Assembly: GCF_963966145.1 (NCBI RefSeq)
Contig: NC_091055.1
Location: forward strand, 6,882,001 to 6,946,000
From: Tenebrio molitor
Taxonomy: Eukaryota; Arthropoda; Insecta; Coleoptera; Tenebrionidae
Direction of reading: 5' to 3'
Length of the DNA stretch: 64,000 nt
The translations under genes and the position numbers were made by a program. A model generated the notes under the pieces. It was given only the letters and a program-made list of their open reading frames with translations, had not been told where the DNA came from and made no database searches. Position 1 is the first letter of the stretch. The number at the start of each line of letters is the position of its first letter. This document shows, in pieces, positions 25,801 through 37,865 of the stretch.

Positions 25801-26027
25801 GAAATGTGCCAGTTTTGGTTGATTGACAGTAGGTTCTGTCCCGCAGTGCCTAGATACAATAAAGAAACCAATCATTTCGATTTTTAACACGGCAAAATAA
25901 ACATTTTATTTATTTATAGATTTGTTTGCTTTTGCAAGAATGATATACAGATTGGTTTATTAAAAACAAATAAGAAATCATAAAATTGTACGTGTTAATT
26001 AAGAGAAACATAAAAAAAATCGAATAC
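22878..26027. other. Non-coding DNA
   Basis: About 3.1 kb with only short unremarkable ORFs (23420-23629, 24465-24680, 25674-25871, all -). I see no RNA gene or repeat end. Confidence 0.4.
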
Positions 26028-26249
26028 GTACACACGCGGCCACCCAAAAGTGCATGATTTTTTTTCACATTAATAATGTTACATAGGTATTATATTCCTT
26101 CGAGACTAACTTTAGATTCTTGACTTTTTTAAACAAAGCATAAAAAAATGCATTCATCACAAACGTCACTGGACAGGTCCCGTTTTAATCTAAGGAAAAA
26201 TTGAGTAGTCTGCGCCAGCTATCCTGCACTTTTGGGTGGCCGCGTGTAC
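26028..26249. mobile_element. Small MITE with near-perfect 25-27 bp ends
   Basis: The left arm (26028-26054), GTACACACGCGGCCACCCAA and on through AAGTGCA, is matched by the right arm (26225-26249), TGCACTTTTGGGTGGCCGCG then TGTAC. The arms are far more GC-rich than the surroundings. The interior, about 170 bp, is AT-rich and non-coding. The superfamily is not assigned. Confidence 0.8.
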
Positions 26250-26608
26250 TTTCCCATTATTACTAAAAAAAAAAATTTATTGTTAAACAAAATTTATAAG
26301 CAATTTGATATCAACAATTTCACCGTTAATACATGTTTTTATTTCTTTTTAATTTTAAATTTATATAACACACAATATTCTGCAGATTTTTACACATTCA
26401 AAGCGTATGTGGCTTTTTTGAATTTATTATCTAAATTTAAATAATTTATTTATAAATTCCTGAAAATGTATTATGTTACATGAGGCAAATCTGCAAATCC
26501 TTTTTTCTGATCTCACTGTTATTTTCTGTCTATTGTCAGTGTAGTCTTCCATGTGCCCTTAAGAACATAAAATAATAATGTTGACACACTATTAAAATAG
26601 TAATTTAT

Positions 26609-26725
26609 TATACGAGTTTTATAAGACACTATTTTGTCGCACGCCATTTTTAGAGCACGAGGGGCGCAGCGACGAGTGTTATAAAGCAAACAAGTGCGAC
26701 AAAATGGCTTATAAAACGAGTATAA
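26609..26725. repeat. Palindromic element abutting the Tc1-like transposon
   Basis: The left arm 26609-26642 (TATACGAGTTTTATAAG ... TTTTGTCGCAC) and right arm 26693-26725 (GTGCGACAAAATGGCTTATA ... CGAGTATA) form a long imperfect hairpin with a loop of about 50 nt. The loop contains AGAGCACGAGGGGCGCAGC, similar in style to the ends of the element at 52837. It is probably a MITE or terminal fragment. The Tc1-like transposon begins only about 3 nt beyond it. Confidence 0.65.
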
Positions 26726-26988
26726 TGTACTGCTTTGCAAAAAAATCAGAGCACTAAGTATTTATTGCACGATTTTAACAAAATTAACAGAGTTTGATAA
26801 ACTTAATGAAACATATCGATATCAAAAACTGGGACCACCAGGATTTCTTATACAATCAGCAACACGTCGAGGCATGCTAGAAATGAGATTATTGTCACTT
26901 ATCAGTATCAGGCTAGGGTATTTGTTTTTCTGTCTAGAGTGTTAGGAGGACGCTGTAAGTTGCCTATATTAACACCTACTCGTATAGG

Positions 26989-27776
26989 TACAGGGTGATT
27001 CATCTTTTACCGCCGATGGCAAAATTTACTTTAAAAATTATAATTTCGTTTCCATATTTTGCAGACATAATTTATTATTCATAAGGCACATAATATGGGA
27101 AAATGAAATTTATAAGTTAATTAGGTCAAATTTTGGCATTTTCTCAATTATTAGGTGTTTAATTTATTCAACCTTGTGGCATATGCACACTCAGGTATTT
27201 TCACACAATTTTACCATGTTAAATTAATTTTAGCATATGGTATTAATGAAATAAACGCATTTTGATATTCAAATTTGTAGTTGCTTCATGATTTACGACA
27301 TGATGATCCAATATCTTAACAATAAGATATATTAGGAGATCTTTATTGCCACCGCAGTGGGTCCTTTACAACTCTATTCGTAAAATCGAACAAATTCACC
27401 TAAGCAGGTCAGTTTTACAGGGTAGTCATTGTTAAAGAAAATTTACAACACTAAAAGTCAACGAGTACCAATAAAAGCAATTTTTCCATTAAAATCGATT
27501 TAATTCAAAAACTATCAAACATTTTTCGAAACGGATTGCAGATAGGTATTGATTTTATACGCCGTTAGCCACATTCTGATGCAAAAATTTAAACATGAAA
27601 ATTAAAAAAAAACAGTTTTTTATAAATACCTGCTCATAAAAAAACTTTTTTTGAAATAAATTATTATACCAGCCGAAAGTAAATTTTTCGACAAATCAAA
27701 TCTGTAAATTTCATAAATTTTTCTCATTCCTTAAGGGTCATTTTGCCACCGGCGGTAAAAGATGAATCACCCTGTA
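26989..27776. mobile_element. TA-CAGGGTG MITE nested in the Tc1-like transposon
   Basis: The ends are TACAGGGTGATTCATCTTTT and AAAAGATGAATCACCCTGTA, continuing into ACCGCCG / CGGCGGT. TA borders both sides. It sits between the catalytic Glu block and the C-terminal tail of the host transposase. Its interior of about 740 bp has no open frame of interest. Confidence 0.9.
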
Positions 27777-27941
27777 TTGTCACAGACGTGTTCTATCGGC
27801 GATAGGTCGGGAGAACGAGAGGGCCAAGGCAGTAAAATGACTTGGATACGATAAAAAAAATTGTCTTGTAATTACTGCCGTATGAGAGCGAGCATTATCT
27901 TGTTAAAAAGTGGGGTTCTGTAAGCCATTTAGTATGTACCC

Positions 27942-28670
27942 TATGTTCCCGGGGATTGAGTTCACAAGAGAAAAATTTTTTTTTTTGATTTTACACAAAA
28001 TAACACTGCTTCATTTGAAACTCACATTTTCGTTATTAAAATCTCAGTATTGATATACTGCATTATTAAATTAACATTTTCTGTTAAAATTTGGACTTGG
28101 AATTAATTTTATCTTATAAATTTTATTACGTTGACTTTGGTTTTTGGCAAACAACTTATTACTATTAGAAATAATTTCAAAATGTTATCTTTAGAACATA
28201 GAATTTATTTAATTCAGTGTTGGACCGGTTTTCGTCACATAAATATGTACAAAATTTAATTAAAAAATTCCTAACACTTACTCCCATGTATCACGCATGG
28301 GTGTAAAATTTTCTAAAAACTGGATCAATGACTTATTTACAAAACAAATTATAATGAAGACCTGCTAAGAGTGCTGAAGGACTAAGACAGCACATAAGGA
28401 ATGCTGTAGCATCATTAACAATCGAAGAAATTCCAAATCGTTTTAAAGAACTTCGATGTAGGGTTGAATTATGTGCAGAAAACGGCGGAGAATTAATAGA
28501 ATACTTTTATATTCAATTATCGTTTGATTTTTTTCAAAAAAAAGTAAAACATTCTTTCTGAATTTTCTTTTATTTTAATGTTAATTCTTCCTCTGTGTTG
28601 AAGAAGACTTTTTAATAACAGAAATGAAGCAAAAAATTGTTTCCTCTTGTGAACTCAATCCGGGGACATA
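27942..28670 (+). mobile_element. Second nested element, with its own transposase tail
   Basis: The ends are TATGTTCCCGGGGATTGAGT (left) and the reverse complement of ACTCAATCCGGGGACATA (right), continuing into TTCACAAGAG, about 30 bp with a 1-bp offset. It interrupts the host Tc1-like gene between the first and second catalytic Asp blocks. It carries the C-terminus of a different transposase on the + strand (28357-28561). Confidence 0.85.
28357..28561 (+). pseudogene. Transposase C-terminal relic in the nested element
   Basis: An open stretch of about 68 codons reads EGLRQHIRNAVASLTIEEI, then FKELRCRVELCAENGGELIE, then a phenylalanine-lysine tail and a stop. This matches the end of IS630/Tc1-type transposases (..I...I..I....RF..R...C....G..IE). 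The catalytic core is absent. Its orientation is opposite to that of the host transposase. Confidence 0.72.
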
Positions 28671-29541
28671 CGGCACTGGCTCCAATATGTTTTCAATGTA
28701 ACGATTCACGTTTAAACTTCGCTCTACAAAAACTAGAGAAGACCGACTCCCGTGTAATATCACTCCCCAAACCATAACTCCCTGAGTAAGGGCGGTATGG
28801 CTTTCAATAACAAATTGAAAATTTCGACGTTCACCACGTCAATGTCTCACTCTTCTGTGACCTCATGGGCCCACAAACAGTACCGATACTCATCATTAAA
28901 GACAATGTTGTTCCATTGGTAGGTAGATCCAGTGTTCTCTTTCTTTGCACCATTCAACCCTTCTGGCACGATGACGTGGACTGAGAAGTAGACATAGGAA
29001 TGGGCGGTACGTTCTGATGCCAAAAGATGTTTTTTTTCTGTAAACTGTAGCCATAGATACTCTTCATTTCCAAGTGCCTGCGATGTTGAAAGTCGATCTC
29101 TCAGAGCCACAAGACGAAGAGTTCGATCTTCACGCTGTGTAGTGCTTTAGGACATCCTGATGTAGATCTACGTCTATTCTCCCCAGATTCGGACCATCTA
29201 GGCCAGCAGCAAACGACCCGCTTCTCGCATACTAATAATGCGACCCCTATTAAAATCGTTCAGGAGATGATATTCTGCCGGCATCTAACTCCGGGCATTC
29301 TTTGAAACTTTCAAAACTACAATGTAATAATAAGCAAAGCCTACTTTATCTAGGAAAGCAGTTATATGAAAAGAAAAACAGTTCTAAGTAAAGATAAAAT
29401 AAAAAATAAATCACCTGAATGAAAACCAAGACATTTGAATGTTTAATCATCGATAGGTTTCGTTAAGCTTAGCTAATGCTGTTAATTTCGTTAAAATCTT
29501 TCAATAAATATATAGTGTTCTGATTTTTTTGCAACGCAGTA

Positions 29542-32533
29542 CCTATATAATAATAAAATCAGACTGTCCCTAAAAATATTACGATGAAAGTAATTATTGA
29601 AATTTTATACTGAAGTTGCACTGTGCTAAATAAATTTTCGAGATTTTGTAGTAGTCCATTTTGTGATTGGTGAATAATAAATTTTAATCGTAACTACTTC
29701 TTCCTGTTTACTTTCTTAATTGAAAGAATTATAAATAAGTTTGAAAATCTAAATTTATCTTTGATAAAGTTGTCGACCTCTTAAAAATAAGATTATCACG
29801 ATGTTAATTATTGAGTGAATTCTTTTTATATAAGATGATTAATAAATAAAGTCTGACATTGTTCAAGAACTAACTATACATGAGTGGAAGATTAGAAAGA
29901 TTAACTCAACTCTAATCTACGTCAACATTATGCGTTGGATGTAAACAGGTAAACTCGCTTTAAAATTAACAAAGCACTGTGGTATAAGTTGTGTTGAAAC
30001 CGAGAGAAGTCAAGAAAACTAGTTTTTTCCAATTTTTAAAAATCAGCAAAAGACACACGCTCGAGTGCTCGTGTGCACGATAAATACTTTATTGAAAATT
30101 CTATTAGTTTAGAAAATCTAAGCACATGCTTTTAAATAAATGGACAGGCGAGACTACGCGTGTCATCCTGTCTCTTTCCTTTCTTCCTTTCTTGACTTTA
30201 GTGTAAAAAATGTACGAAACAAAATTTCCAAGGATCGGAAACCAAATCTCGCAGAATGCGATTGTATTATAAATAAATACTCGACCGTTGAATTATGTCG
30301 AATATCGACGACATTTGATTAAAAAACTTCCTCTTTCACGTTTTTAAAACATTAGTTGCAGTCGCATGAAAGCTGTTTCAGTTTTGCTCAAAGAAACTTT
30401 TGGCCTTTAATTCATTACGGGGTCCTGTTATTGCTGCTCCTTTTGATTATACCGCATTTTAGAAGTGTAACATTCGCCGATGAAGTGAGCTTGCGGCGCA
30501 GCTGAGACTCGCTGCTTCGATAGATTTTTAAAATAAGATATTCCCCAGCCATCAACTGTTCAGAATAAACTATTTTCCTCTGCAGGAGTTTGCATACAGC
30601 TTAAAACGTTCGATATGTTATAATTTCTTTGATGAAAAACTCGAGACCGCTGACGTTATTTTCCCCAAGCACTTCTGCAGAAAGGCAGAGAGCTTAATGC
30701 AACACAAAAAACTAATATCAAAGAAGATGAAATGGTCGGAAACACTCCCACGTGTGACTGCTCTTTTATGTACCAACGTGCACACTTCACTAATCGATAT
30801 TTAAAAATGACACTGCGTGGTGCCGCCACTCTGATTAAACTTGTCAATAGGAGATTGCTGATTGATCCAGTTTCATTTTATCGCTTTATCTCGACCAATA
30901 GTCATAGTTTATGGCGACTTATGGTTTGATCAAGTCCACATCGGTTTATTGATCTTTCAGACTGTCCTGTTACTCGCAACGTGTATTGATGATGTCATAA
31001 CACATTGTCAACTCAAATGGGAACCTACGAAGTTCACAAAAGTGGCAGAGACACGGCCATTCAAACATTCAGAATATATTATTATCGTATTAACCCACAA
31101 TGTGATAAATCCAATTTTTGCAGGTGGCACTATGACATTTCAACCCTCAGACGCCTGTTTGGTATTGATTGCGGGACCATTTCAGGAACACTGATTGCAA
31201 TAGTAAACATCAGTTGTTGCTGGATCAACCGACAACTTTCGATAATTACCCGCTCGCCTTCAAGACCCAAATAACTCTATTTGCATTAAAAATATTTGAT
31301 TTCCAGTTTAGTGATTTCTAAGCTGTGCTCTTTTACGTGTTGGCAACGTTTATTTCGGTTTATTTGCACGATTTTTCGTGTTTGTTGAGATAAAATTACT
31401 GTTTGTAATTTGGGGTTATTGGCTGGTTTTGCCGTATTTTATAGGATGCAGATAAAACCATAGCTTCTAGTGTAAATACGCTCTCACACTTTTCCACCCA
31501 AACAGAATTTTGCCTCTCAAAAGATCGCTTTGAAGCTCAGCACCGGCTGAACTGTTGAGAGTTTCACGGTTTCTTTTACACTTTTTCGGTAATTTCACGT
31601 AGGATTCGCATGATGCCATTTTTCAAAAATTTGCACGCGAAAATCCCACGTGACATTTTACAATTAACTAAAAGATATCGTAATTATGGCTTCCGCTCGC
31701 CCTGGCCCTCTGCTCATAAAACCTTATTATCTAAATGACTCGAGCTGAAAAAAGCCAGAACATTACTAAAAAGTAACGAACATAAGACGAACGAGGTGAC
31801 TTTCCACGTTCGATAATTACAAAGAACAGACGCTTAGACATCGAATGTTTCGAAAAAACTTTCACACAGCTTTTTTGGTAAGCGTCTCATCGTCTCGCTG
31901 ACAAAAATGAACGTCTCGTTCTCGCTGTTTGATTTTATTGAATTTGCGACGAATATCGATATTTTATTTGAAAAAAATTATAATATGGGTTTACGATCAT
32001 GATCCTCTTAATGGAAATGCTCTCCTGTGCGGGAAGTTTGCTTCAAAATGAAGATGGTGCTGACTAATTTCCTCCAGTACAAGGAGATTGTGAATGACAA
32101 CTATAAATCAGAATACCATATGAAGCGTTGTGAAGTGGTTTTAAACTTCTGCAAGTTCCATTTTAAATATTTTTACACAATGCAACGAACCACAACAGGA
32201 AAAATTTAATGACGACTTTAACGTTACTACTAAGATTAGGGAAATATTATATATACAAAACATGCTCCAATGCGTTCTCCGGTATTGATCGTCTCTCAAA
32301 AAAATTATAGAAATTCAGCTTGACGACAACAAAAATTTCACTTTCATTTTAACCAAACTGCAGATTTATTATTTCATGGGAACATGTTTTTCGTGCAGAT
32401 CTAAGCCTCGTAGAAATCTATCGAACATTTTCACAAATACTAGAAATTGTTGTTTATAATTTACACATAATACAGTAATTTTTGAAGACAGTACTTTCCT
32501 TGTTAAGTTTGCAGCGAGAATTTTTTTTTTCAT
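29542..32533. other. Non-coding DNA
   Basis: About 3 kb with overlapping short ORFs on both strands (30140-31274, 32027-32209) but no recognisable domain, start context or splice pattern. Confidence 0.4.
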
Positions 32534-33240
32534 ATACAGGGTGATTTTGAAAGTTGTGCAGATATTTTAATCACGAGCTACTGGGTTCATGTACAACTCG
32601 GAAAAAATATTTAAATGTCAAAAAATAAAATGACATTTATTTTTTGAGCTACAATTTTTTTTAATTGCTTTTGGTCTTCTACGTTGTCAAACAATCTCGT
32701 AGGTAAAATTTCGGCACATTTTAAAAATACAGCCTGTATATCATATTTTATAAAACGTACACCAATGCGGTTTCCTTGTTTTAAAGCATATTTCCTATAG
32801 GTTACTTCGCATTGGCGTACTCAAATTTGGCGAGGTAGTATAAATCAGGCTTTTCATGACGTCTCTACGAACTATCACGCTAACACCTCGTGACTACTCC
32901 ACTGGTTCACCGCGCCAACTATAGTATTATAGATAAAAAGACTTTTGCAAAAGATATTTTATTTGTATTATTTGTTAATGGCGAAATGTAGAAGTATTGG
33001 GAATTTGCAGACTCTTAAGTTGAATGAAATTCTGGGCAAATATTTAACAGAATTAAGAAATCTTAATAATATTTTAGCAGCTTTCATTTAAGAATGTCAT
33101 TGTACAAGTTCAGTTTCAATATAATGAACCACTGATTAATTAACGTTTCTTAGGATAATGAAAATTCTTTCTGACTAATCTACGACCCCTCTTTCATCAC
33201 ACTGGAGCTAAATAAGTATGATTTCGACACCCCCTGTATT
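32534..33240. mobile_element. Possible TA-CAGGG MITE, degraded
   Basis: It begins TACAGGGTGATTTTGAAAG and may end CGACACCCCCTGTA. Only about 7 bp of the termini match as an inverted repeat, so the two ends might belong to different elements. There is also an internal CAGCCTGTATA near 32729. No coding capacity is seen. Confidence 0.4.
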
Positions 33241-36200
33241 TGGAACAAATTTCATCGAAAAATTATTACAAAAGCTGTGTCATTCTAGTTCGGCGGAATG
33301 TCACAGTTTAAGACACTAAACTTTTTAATGAGATTTTCTAAACAAATTTAATTTTAAACGAAACGATGAGTCTTGGGTAAATTGTGGTGACGTCGCAAAT
33401 AAAATCGAGACGATTTGTTTAGTGAACATTAATTACTTAAAAGCAAGAATTGACAATTTCGACAAATAAAAGGCTCAATTTTGATCGTGTCATTGTACTG
33501 TTCATTTTCTTACAAAAAATTGTACGACGTGGTAAATAAATTCAGAACACTAGCTGCATTCACGTTAACGTTAATTACATCGTGTCGATGATAGATTGGA
33601 TATTGCCAGTACCCTATACTTTGTTGAAGCGATTTTAAATTTGTTCACACTTGCGACTGAATCGTCAACAGAATAATCTACAAAATTTGCAAATTGCAGT
33701 TTCTTTTTCTTTTATCACTATTGCTGTCGCCCGCACTGTGATTACCACGAGTCTAAAATAATAAACCTTTTAACATTTCTACTCCTTATGCTGATTGGTT
33801 ATATCGAGAATATAATAAATATCTAAGAATTTATTGTGGAATGCTGGAAGTGTTCGCGACAAATTTCAAAAAGCTTCCTAAGCTGTGATTAAGTGGACCA
33901 ATTATTGGACAAATCTTAAGACAAAATCTTCGACGAAAAAACAATCTCCTTGGAATTAAGTCGTGGTTTAGCAACATTCCATAGAGTCCACGTTGTTTGA
34001 ATTATTGCAGCAACTCCTACAAAATGTGAATAATTTGATAATCCCGAATCATCTGTCGATATCTCAGTTAATCCAATTTGATAGCTACTTGATTCGTTTT
34101 TTCGCAATTTACTTTTCTTAAGTTTCTGTCGCTTAACGTAATCAAGGAACTAAATGTATTAAAAAGGGTGCACGGTTGCGGTGTACACTTTTAATATTAA
34201 ATTTCCCCCGTATCGATTTAGTCCCGTCTATAGCTTTCAGCTTGAAAAATAGATGGCTTACCGAAGACAATAGCATTTTAAGATGGCAAAGTTTAAATAA
34301 AATTGATCTAATGTGTATTAATTTTGTTTGATCAATACGTTTTTGAACAAGGGTGATTTGTTTCTCTTGGTAACCAGACACAATACGTCCCGCTTCATAA
34401 TCAGATTGTCTTATTTAAAAGTAAAAATTGAAAACTTTATTATGCGTAACTTCAATATCGCCTCTATAGGTCCGTTGAAATCGAAAATTAGTTTGTTTCT
34501 GTGGTAATCTCTATGTTTGAATCATTCAAAGGGACAAAAACCCACGCGGAACGTTAATCTGGTGTTACCATCGAATTAAAACTTATTATTCACCCTTGTA
34601 AGTCAAATGCTAGTTAATAATGAAAGCTGAGTCGCTTTTAATTGGCGTTAAGGGTAGCGTGTCATTCCTAATTATTTGATAGGTATGTGTCCGTAACTTT
34701 AAATTAAATAAAATCAGTAAAGGGTTTAATGCGATTTGCACAAAACTGGACAAATAGATGTGTTTATACACTTGACACATGTGACTCGCTTTATAAAGCC
34801 AACATAGAATTAAATAATGATTTTTAATCGTTTTATATTTGTAGGTTTTGATCCAACAATCATTTTATCCTTAAAATGGACATTTTGATTAAATACAAGA
34901 TAAGATTCGATCTCACACCGCAGGAATGTAAACTGTCAGCACTTGTGTGGTGATTAAATCCGTACGAGTCAATCCACGAAGTGACTTTCATTTTCCGCGA
35001 GTGAACTTTGTGATTTGTCGGTTATACAGAAACTATTCGGTCTTTGTGCGCTTTGGAACGAACATTTTAGAAAGCGATTTAGCGTCGAAGTTCTGAAAAT
35101 GTAAGTTTTGCAGTTTTTGTTCTGCAGGCGTGATCCAGTAAAGGATGAGGTCGAGCGTTAAGACTTCCCATTTAGAGTAAATAATTTTTGAGGAAAGATT
35201 GAAATTTAAATTGTCGGAAAAACGGATACACAAGCTCCTTTTCATGCGAAATTGTCCAGAAACAGTTTGAATAAACATAAATTTGATACCGTTAGCGTCG
35301 AGTCCGAAGTAGCATTTACAAATTAGTATTATTATTTATGCCCCCTTTGAATAATGTATAACGGACTCTCCGATCGTTTCGGAGTAAGTATTCTGTTAAG
35401 GGCATCATAATCTTAAGTAAAATGAGACGTCGTAAATACCAGAGAAGGGAAAATGTGGTGAAGCGAAGATAGGAAAGCGTAGATGGAAAACCTAAAATAC
35501 TATATGCACGTGTTGCTGAATTGGAACATTGTGTGATCACGTGCAGAAAAGACAACCAAATGTGAGCGTTTAGACATTTTCATTTTGATACTGCAAAATA
35601 CGACTTGGCTAACCCACTGGCTCCAAAATAAACAGCCGCCTCTATATTTCACCGTAAACGAAAATATTACGGCCAAATTAAAATTTTTCTTGCAATAAAG
35701 ACCGTCCATAAATTATCGAAGCCGTGATTACCGGTTCGAAGGTGACGCTTTTATTAATCCGACTCGATGCATTAATTTATGTTGTTTTATACAAGCTGAA
35801 ATGCTTTCAGTTTTCAGTTTGTCGAGCGCCGCCCTGAGGCAGTAAAGATAGATAACAAACTAAGCTACCGTTGAATCATTCTACTGACATTCGGAGAAAA
35901 GATCTTAAAGCACAAACTAAGGATTAAATCTTTTTTATTCCGTTCAATTAGCGCATTTGCAGGCTTGACACGCACCTACCACACACACACTACAGCGTGT
36001 CCCACTAATAAAGCGAATGAATACATTCAGTACAAGTCGGCACCTGTGAAAAACATTTACGCACTGTCACGTACCAAAACTTAAGTTTTTGCCGCCCATT
36101 GAACACACTTCCTAAATTGTAACAATTTGCCAAGACCGCACCGAATTAACTGTAAATGTTAACTACAACAAAGTTATTAATTTCAGAAGTTGTTTTGGAA

Positions 36201-36739
36201 GTTTACGATGACCTACACTTGATAGAACATAACTATTTATTATACATGTTGCTCCTTAAATAGCGTTTGTGTTTATGTGTCAAGTGAACTGTTGAACTGT
36301 TGTAGTTCTCAGATTCACGCAATTTATTGAGCCATTAAATATTAACAGCCTACCTAATTCGTACAAAATTTACTCTTAATCAAGTGTGACTTGAACGGCG
36401 ATTTGTGAATTCATTTAACATAGTTTCACAACTTGTCATTCATAGTACAAGGTCACTTGTCACTTAATGTTTGCTAAGCGAACCGTAAGGTGTGAGAAAT
36501 AACTTATAAACAACGTAATAATAGCACATGAGCTGATCTAGGACTTTGCAATAAAACCTAGTAAAAATACACATTTTTATAGATTACGTTCGGTCAGGTA
36601 AAATTGTATTTTATAGTTGTAGGAATAAATGTTTGAAACAGAGCGGATATATTTATAATCGGACTCAAGTTAAACTGGGTTTGAAAATGTTGATTCGTCA
36701 ACTATTAAAACCTGACTTTTTGAAATTTAAAAATATTTT
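33241..36739. other. Non-coding DNA
   Basis: Several short ORFs (33916-35709, -) are present, but none has a motif or consistent splice structure. I see no RNA gene or repeat ends. Confidence 0.4.
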
Positions 36740-36764
36740 TTAGCCACCCTTAATGAAAAAGATA

Positions 36765-36850
36765 ATTTTACGTACTCCCATGCGGACAATAAGTAACGGG
36801 CAATGAAATATTGTCCGCTTTACAGAAGTATCCGCTTTTTAATGCAAAAG
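36765..36850. repeat. Pogo-like terminal fragment (GTCCGCTTT motif)
   Basis: It contains TGCGGACAATAAGTAACGGG, TTGTCCGCTTTACAGAAG and TATCCGCTTTTTAATGC. Repeated TCCGCTTT units in both orientations are typical of the ends of pogo/Tigger-like transposons. A related stretch lies at 38990-39255. It has decayed, and no exact border can be set. Confidence 0.4.
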
Positions 36851-37021
36851 GCAATTTATGTATTTTGCAACTTACAAAAATCATTAAGAAAAAACGAAAA
36901 TGTATATCTATTACATAGTATACAGGGTGTATCTGAGATATGTGTGTTAATTTCAAGCTTGAGTAAAGTCAGAAGGTAACAAGGATTGTCATTGATGTCA
37001 TTTTTGATAATAATTTTCTTA

Positions 37022-37100
37022 TCCCACCTCCACCCGGCGGCACGGCAATTTTGCCGGAGTACATACACTATTACGGATATTACTATCAAGTAATAGTGCA
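37022..37100 (-). repeat. Retrotransposon 3' untranslated segment, shared with 53874-53952
   Basis: About 75 bp just downstream of the retrotransposon stop codon (reading the - strand) recur at 53874-53952 on the + strand. The shared core includes AATAGTGTATGTACTCCGGC and then AAAATTGCCGTGCCGCCGGG. The GC-rich inverted units (CGGCAA / TTGCCG, CCGGC / GCCGG) could fold in RNA, as expected of a 3' end recognised by a reverse transcriptase. Confidence 0.6.
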
Positions 37101-37116
37101 GTGCTTATCAACATAA

Positions 37117-37756
37117 TTACCGGCGTCTTGCCTCCGCATTTTGACTTTGTTGTGTATTATGTTCTGTGTCAATGTTAAGGAACTTCCTCACGATGTGACA
37201 TGAGTATAATAATATACCTTTTTGAATTTCAACTACCAATGTGTTATCTAAATCCAGAATTTTTAAATTTTTAAAAAGAGATTGCGGTACTATTCCCGTT
37301 GCTGAAATTACAAGTGGTAAAATCGAAATTTTTTCTAAACACCAAAGATTTCTCATAGCAACGGAGAGCTCTAAATATTTATTAATTTTTGTGTTATATG
37401 TCTGTGTTATATTATGTGAATTTGAAACAGCTATATCTAAAAGATATGCTTGCTTTTGTTGTTTATTTAAAATTATAATGTCTGGTCTGTTATGCTTAAT
37501 ATGAATGTCAGTTAAGATTGTTCTATCAAAATATAACTTGTAACTGTCATTTTCCAAACAACTTTCTGTTGTATAACTATAATGTGGTTGTGTATTCTTT
37601 AATAAATTGAATTTAACAGCTAAATTCATGTGTATAATTTTAGCGAATATATCGTGATGTTTTTTATATTCGCTTTGAGCCAAAACGATGCAAGAAGAAA
37701 TGATGTGTTCAATTGTTTCCCCTTCAGTTCCGCAAATCCTACATTTTATAATAATA
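37117..37756 (-). pseudogene. Non-LTR retrotransposon C-terminus: CCHC finger and endonuclease-like domain
   Basis: The - strand frame is open from about 37756 to a stop at 37117. It begins with KCRICGTEGETIEHIISSC, a CCHC zinc-knuckle of the C-X2-C-X8-H-X4-C type that follows the RT in R2/R4-like elements. Then come HNRPDIIILNKQQKQAYLLD and IAVSNSHN..., a P-D...D-x-A pattern typical of the restriction-like endonuclease end of these proteins. INKYLELSVAMRNLW and LPLVISATGIVPQSL follow, and the end is REFLNID-like (CHIVRKFLNID). The reverse transcriptase itself is missing, so this is a 5'-truncated copy. The reading frame of about 210 codons has no stops, so the insertion may be recent. Confidence 0.78.
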
Positions 37757-37865
37757 ATTTAAAAATTATTTGTCTAAGACCAAATTCACATTAGAATTTT
37801 TTGTTTGCTATTCAAGGTACATTGCATGACATAATTATTATGCGCCATTTTTAATACACCCTGTA

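Larger units (their letters stand above)
26826..29284 (-). pseudogene. Tc1-like transposase, broken
   Basis: The parts can be followed in order on the - strand. The N-terminus from ATG 29284 reads MPAEYHLLND, then FNRGRIISMREAGR, the helix-turn-helix start of Tc1-like transposases. It decays with several stops. DRTLRLVALRDRLSTSQ belongs to the second DNA-binding helix set. WNNIVFNDEYRYCLW holds the first catalytic Asp (28847-29110). MVWGVILHGSRSSLVF leads into the core (28671-28775). After the first nested element comes QDNARSHTAVITRQ with the second Asp (near 27890), then LPWPSRSPDLSPIEHV with the catalytic Glu. After the second nested element the tail is MPRRVADCIRNPGGPSF and a stop. The order and motifs match a DD-E Tc1-like enzyme. 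Stops, frameshifts and insertions make it inactive. Confidence 0.88.
26728..29541 (-). mobile_element. Tc1-like transposon, decayed, with two nested insertions
   Basis: Inverted ends of about 30 bp: TACTGCTTTGCAAAAAAATC on the left and the reverse complement of GATTTTTTTGCAACGCAGTA on the right, with TA borders. The transposase gene runs on the - strand from an ATG at 29284 to a stop near 26826. It is split by two other elements (26989-27776 and 27942-28670). Without them the element would be about 1.3 kb, the normal size for a Tc1-like transposon. Confidence 0.9.
36921..37865. mobile_element. TA-CAGGGTGTAT element containing retrotransposon sequence
   Basis: The left end is TACAGGGTGTATCTGAGATA and the right end AATACACCCTGTA. 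They match over the first 12 bases. The left end closely resembles the next element's left end (37866). Most of the interior is the 3' part of a non-LTR retrotransposon on the - strand. It is either a MITE with a nested retrotransposon or two fragments that happen to meet. Its right end touches the next element directly. Confidence 0.55.

Noticed and set aside
37241..37504. + strand ORF of 87 codons
   Set aside because: Antisense shadow of the retrotransposon endonuclease-like frame.
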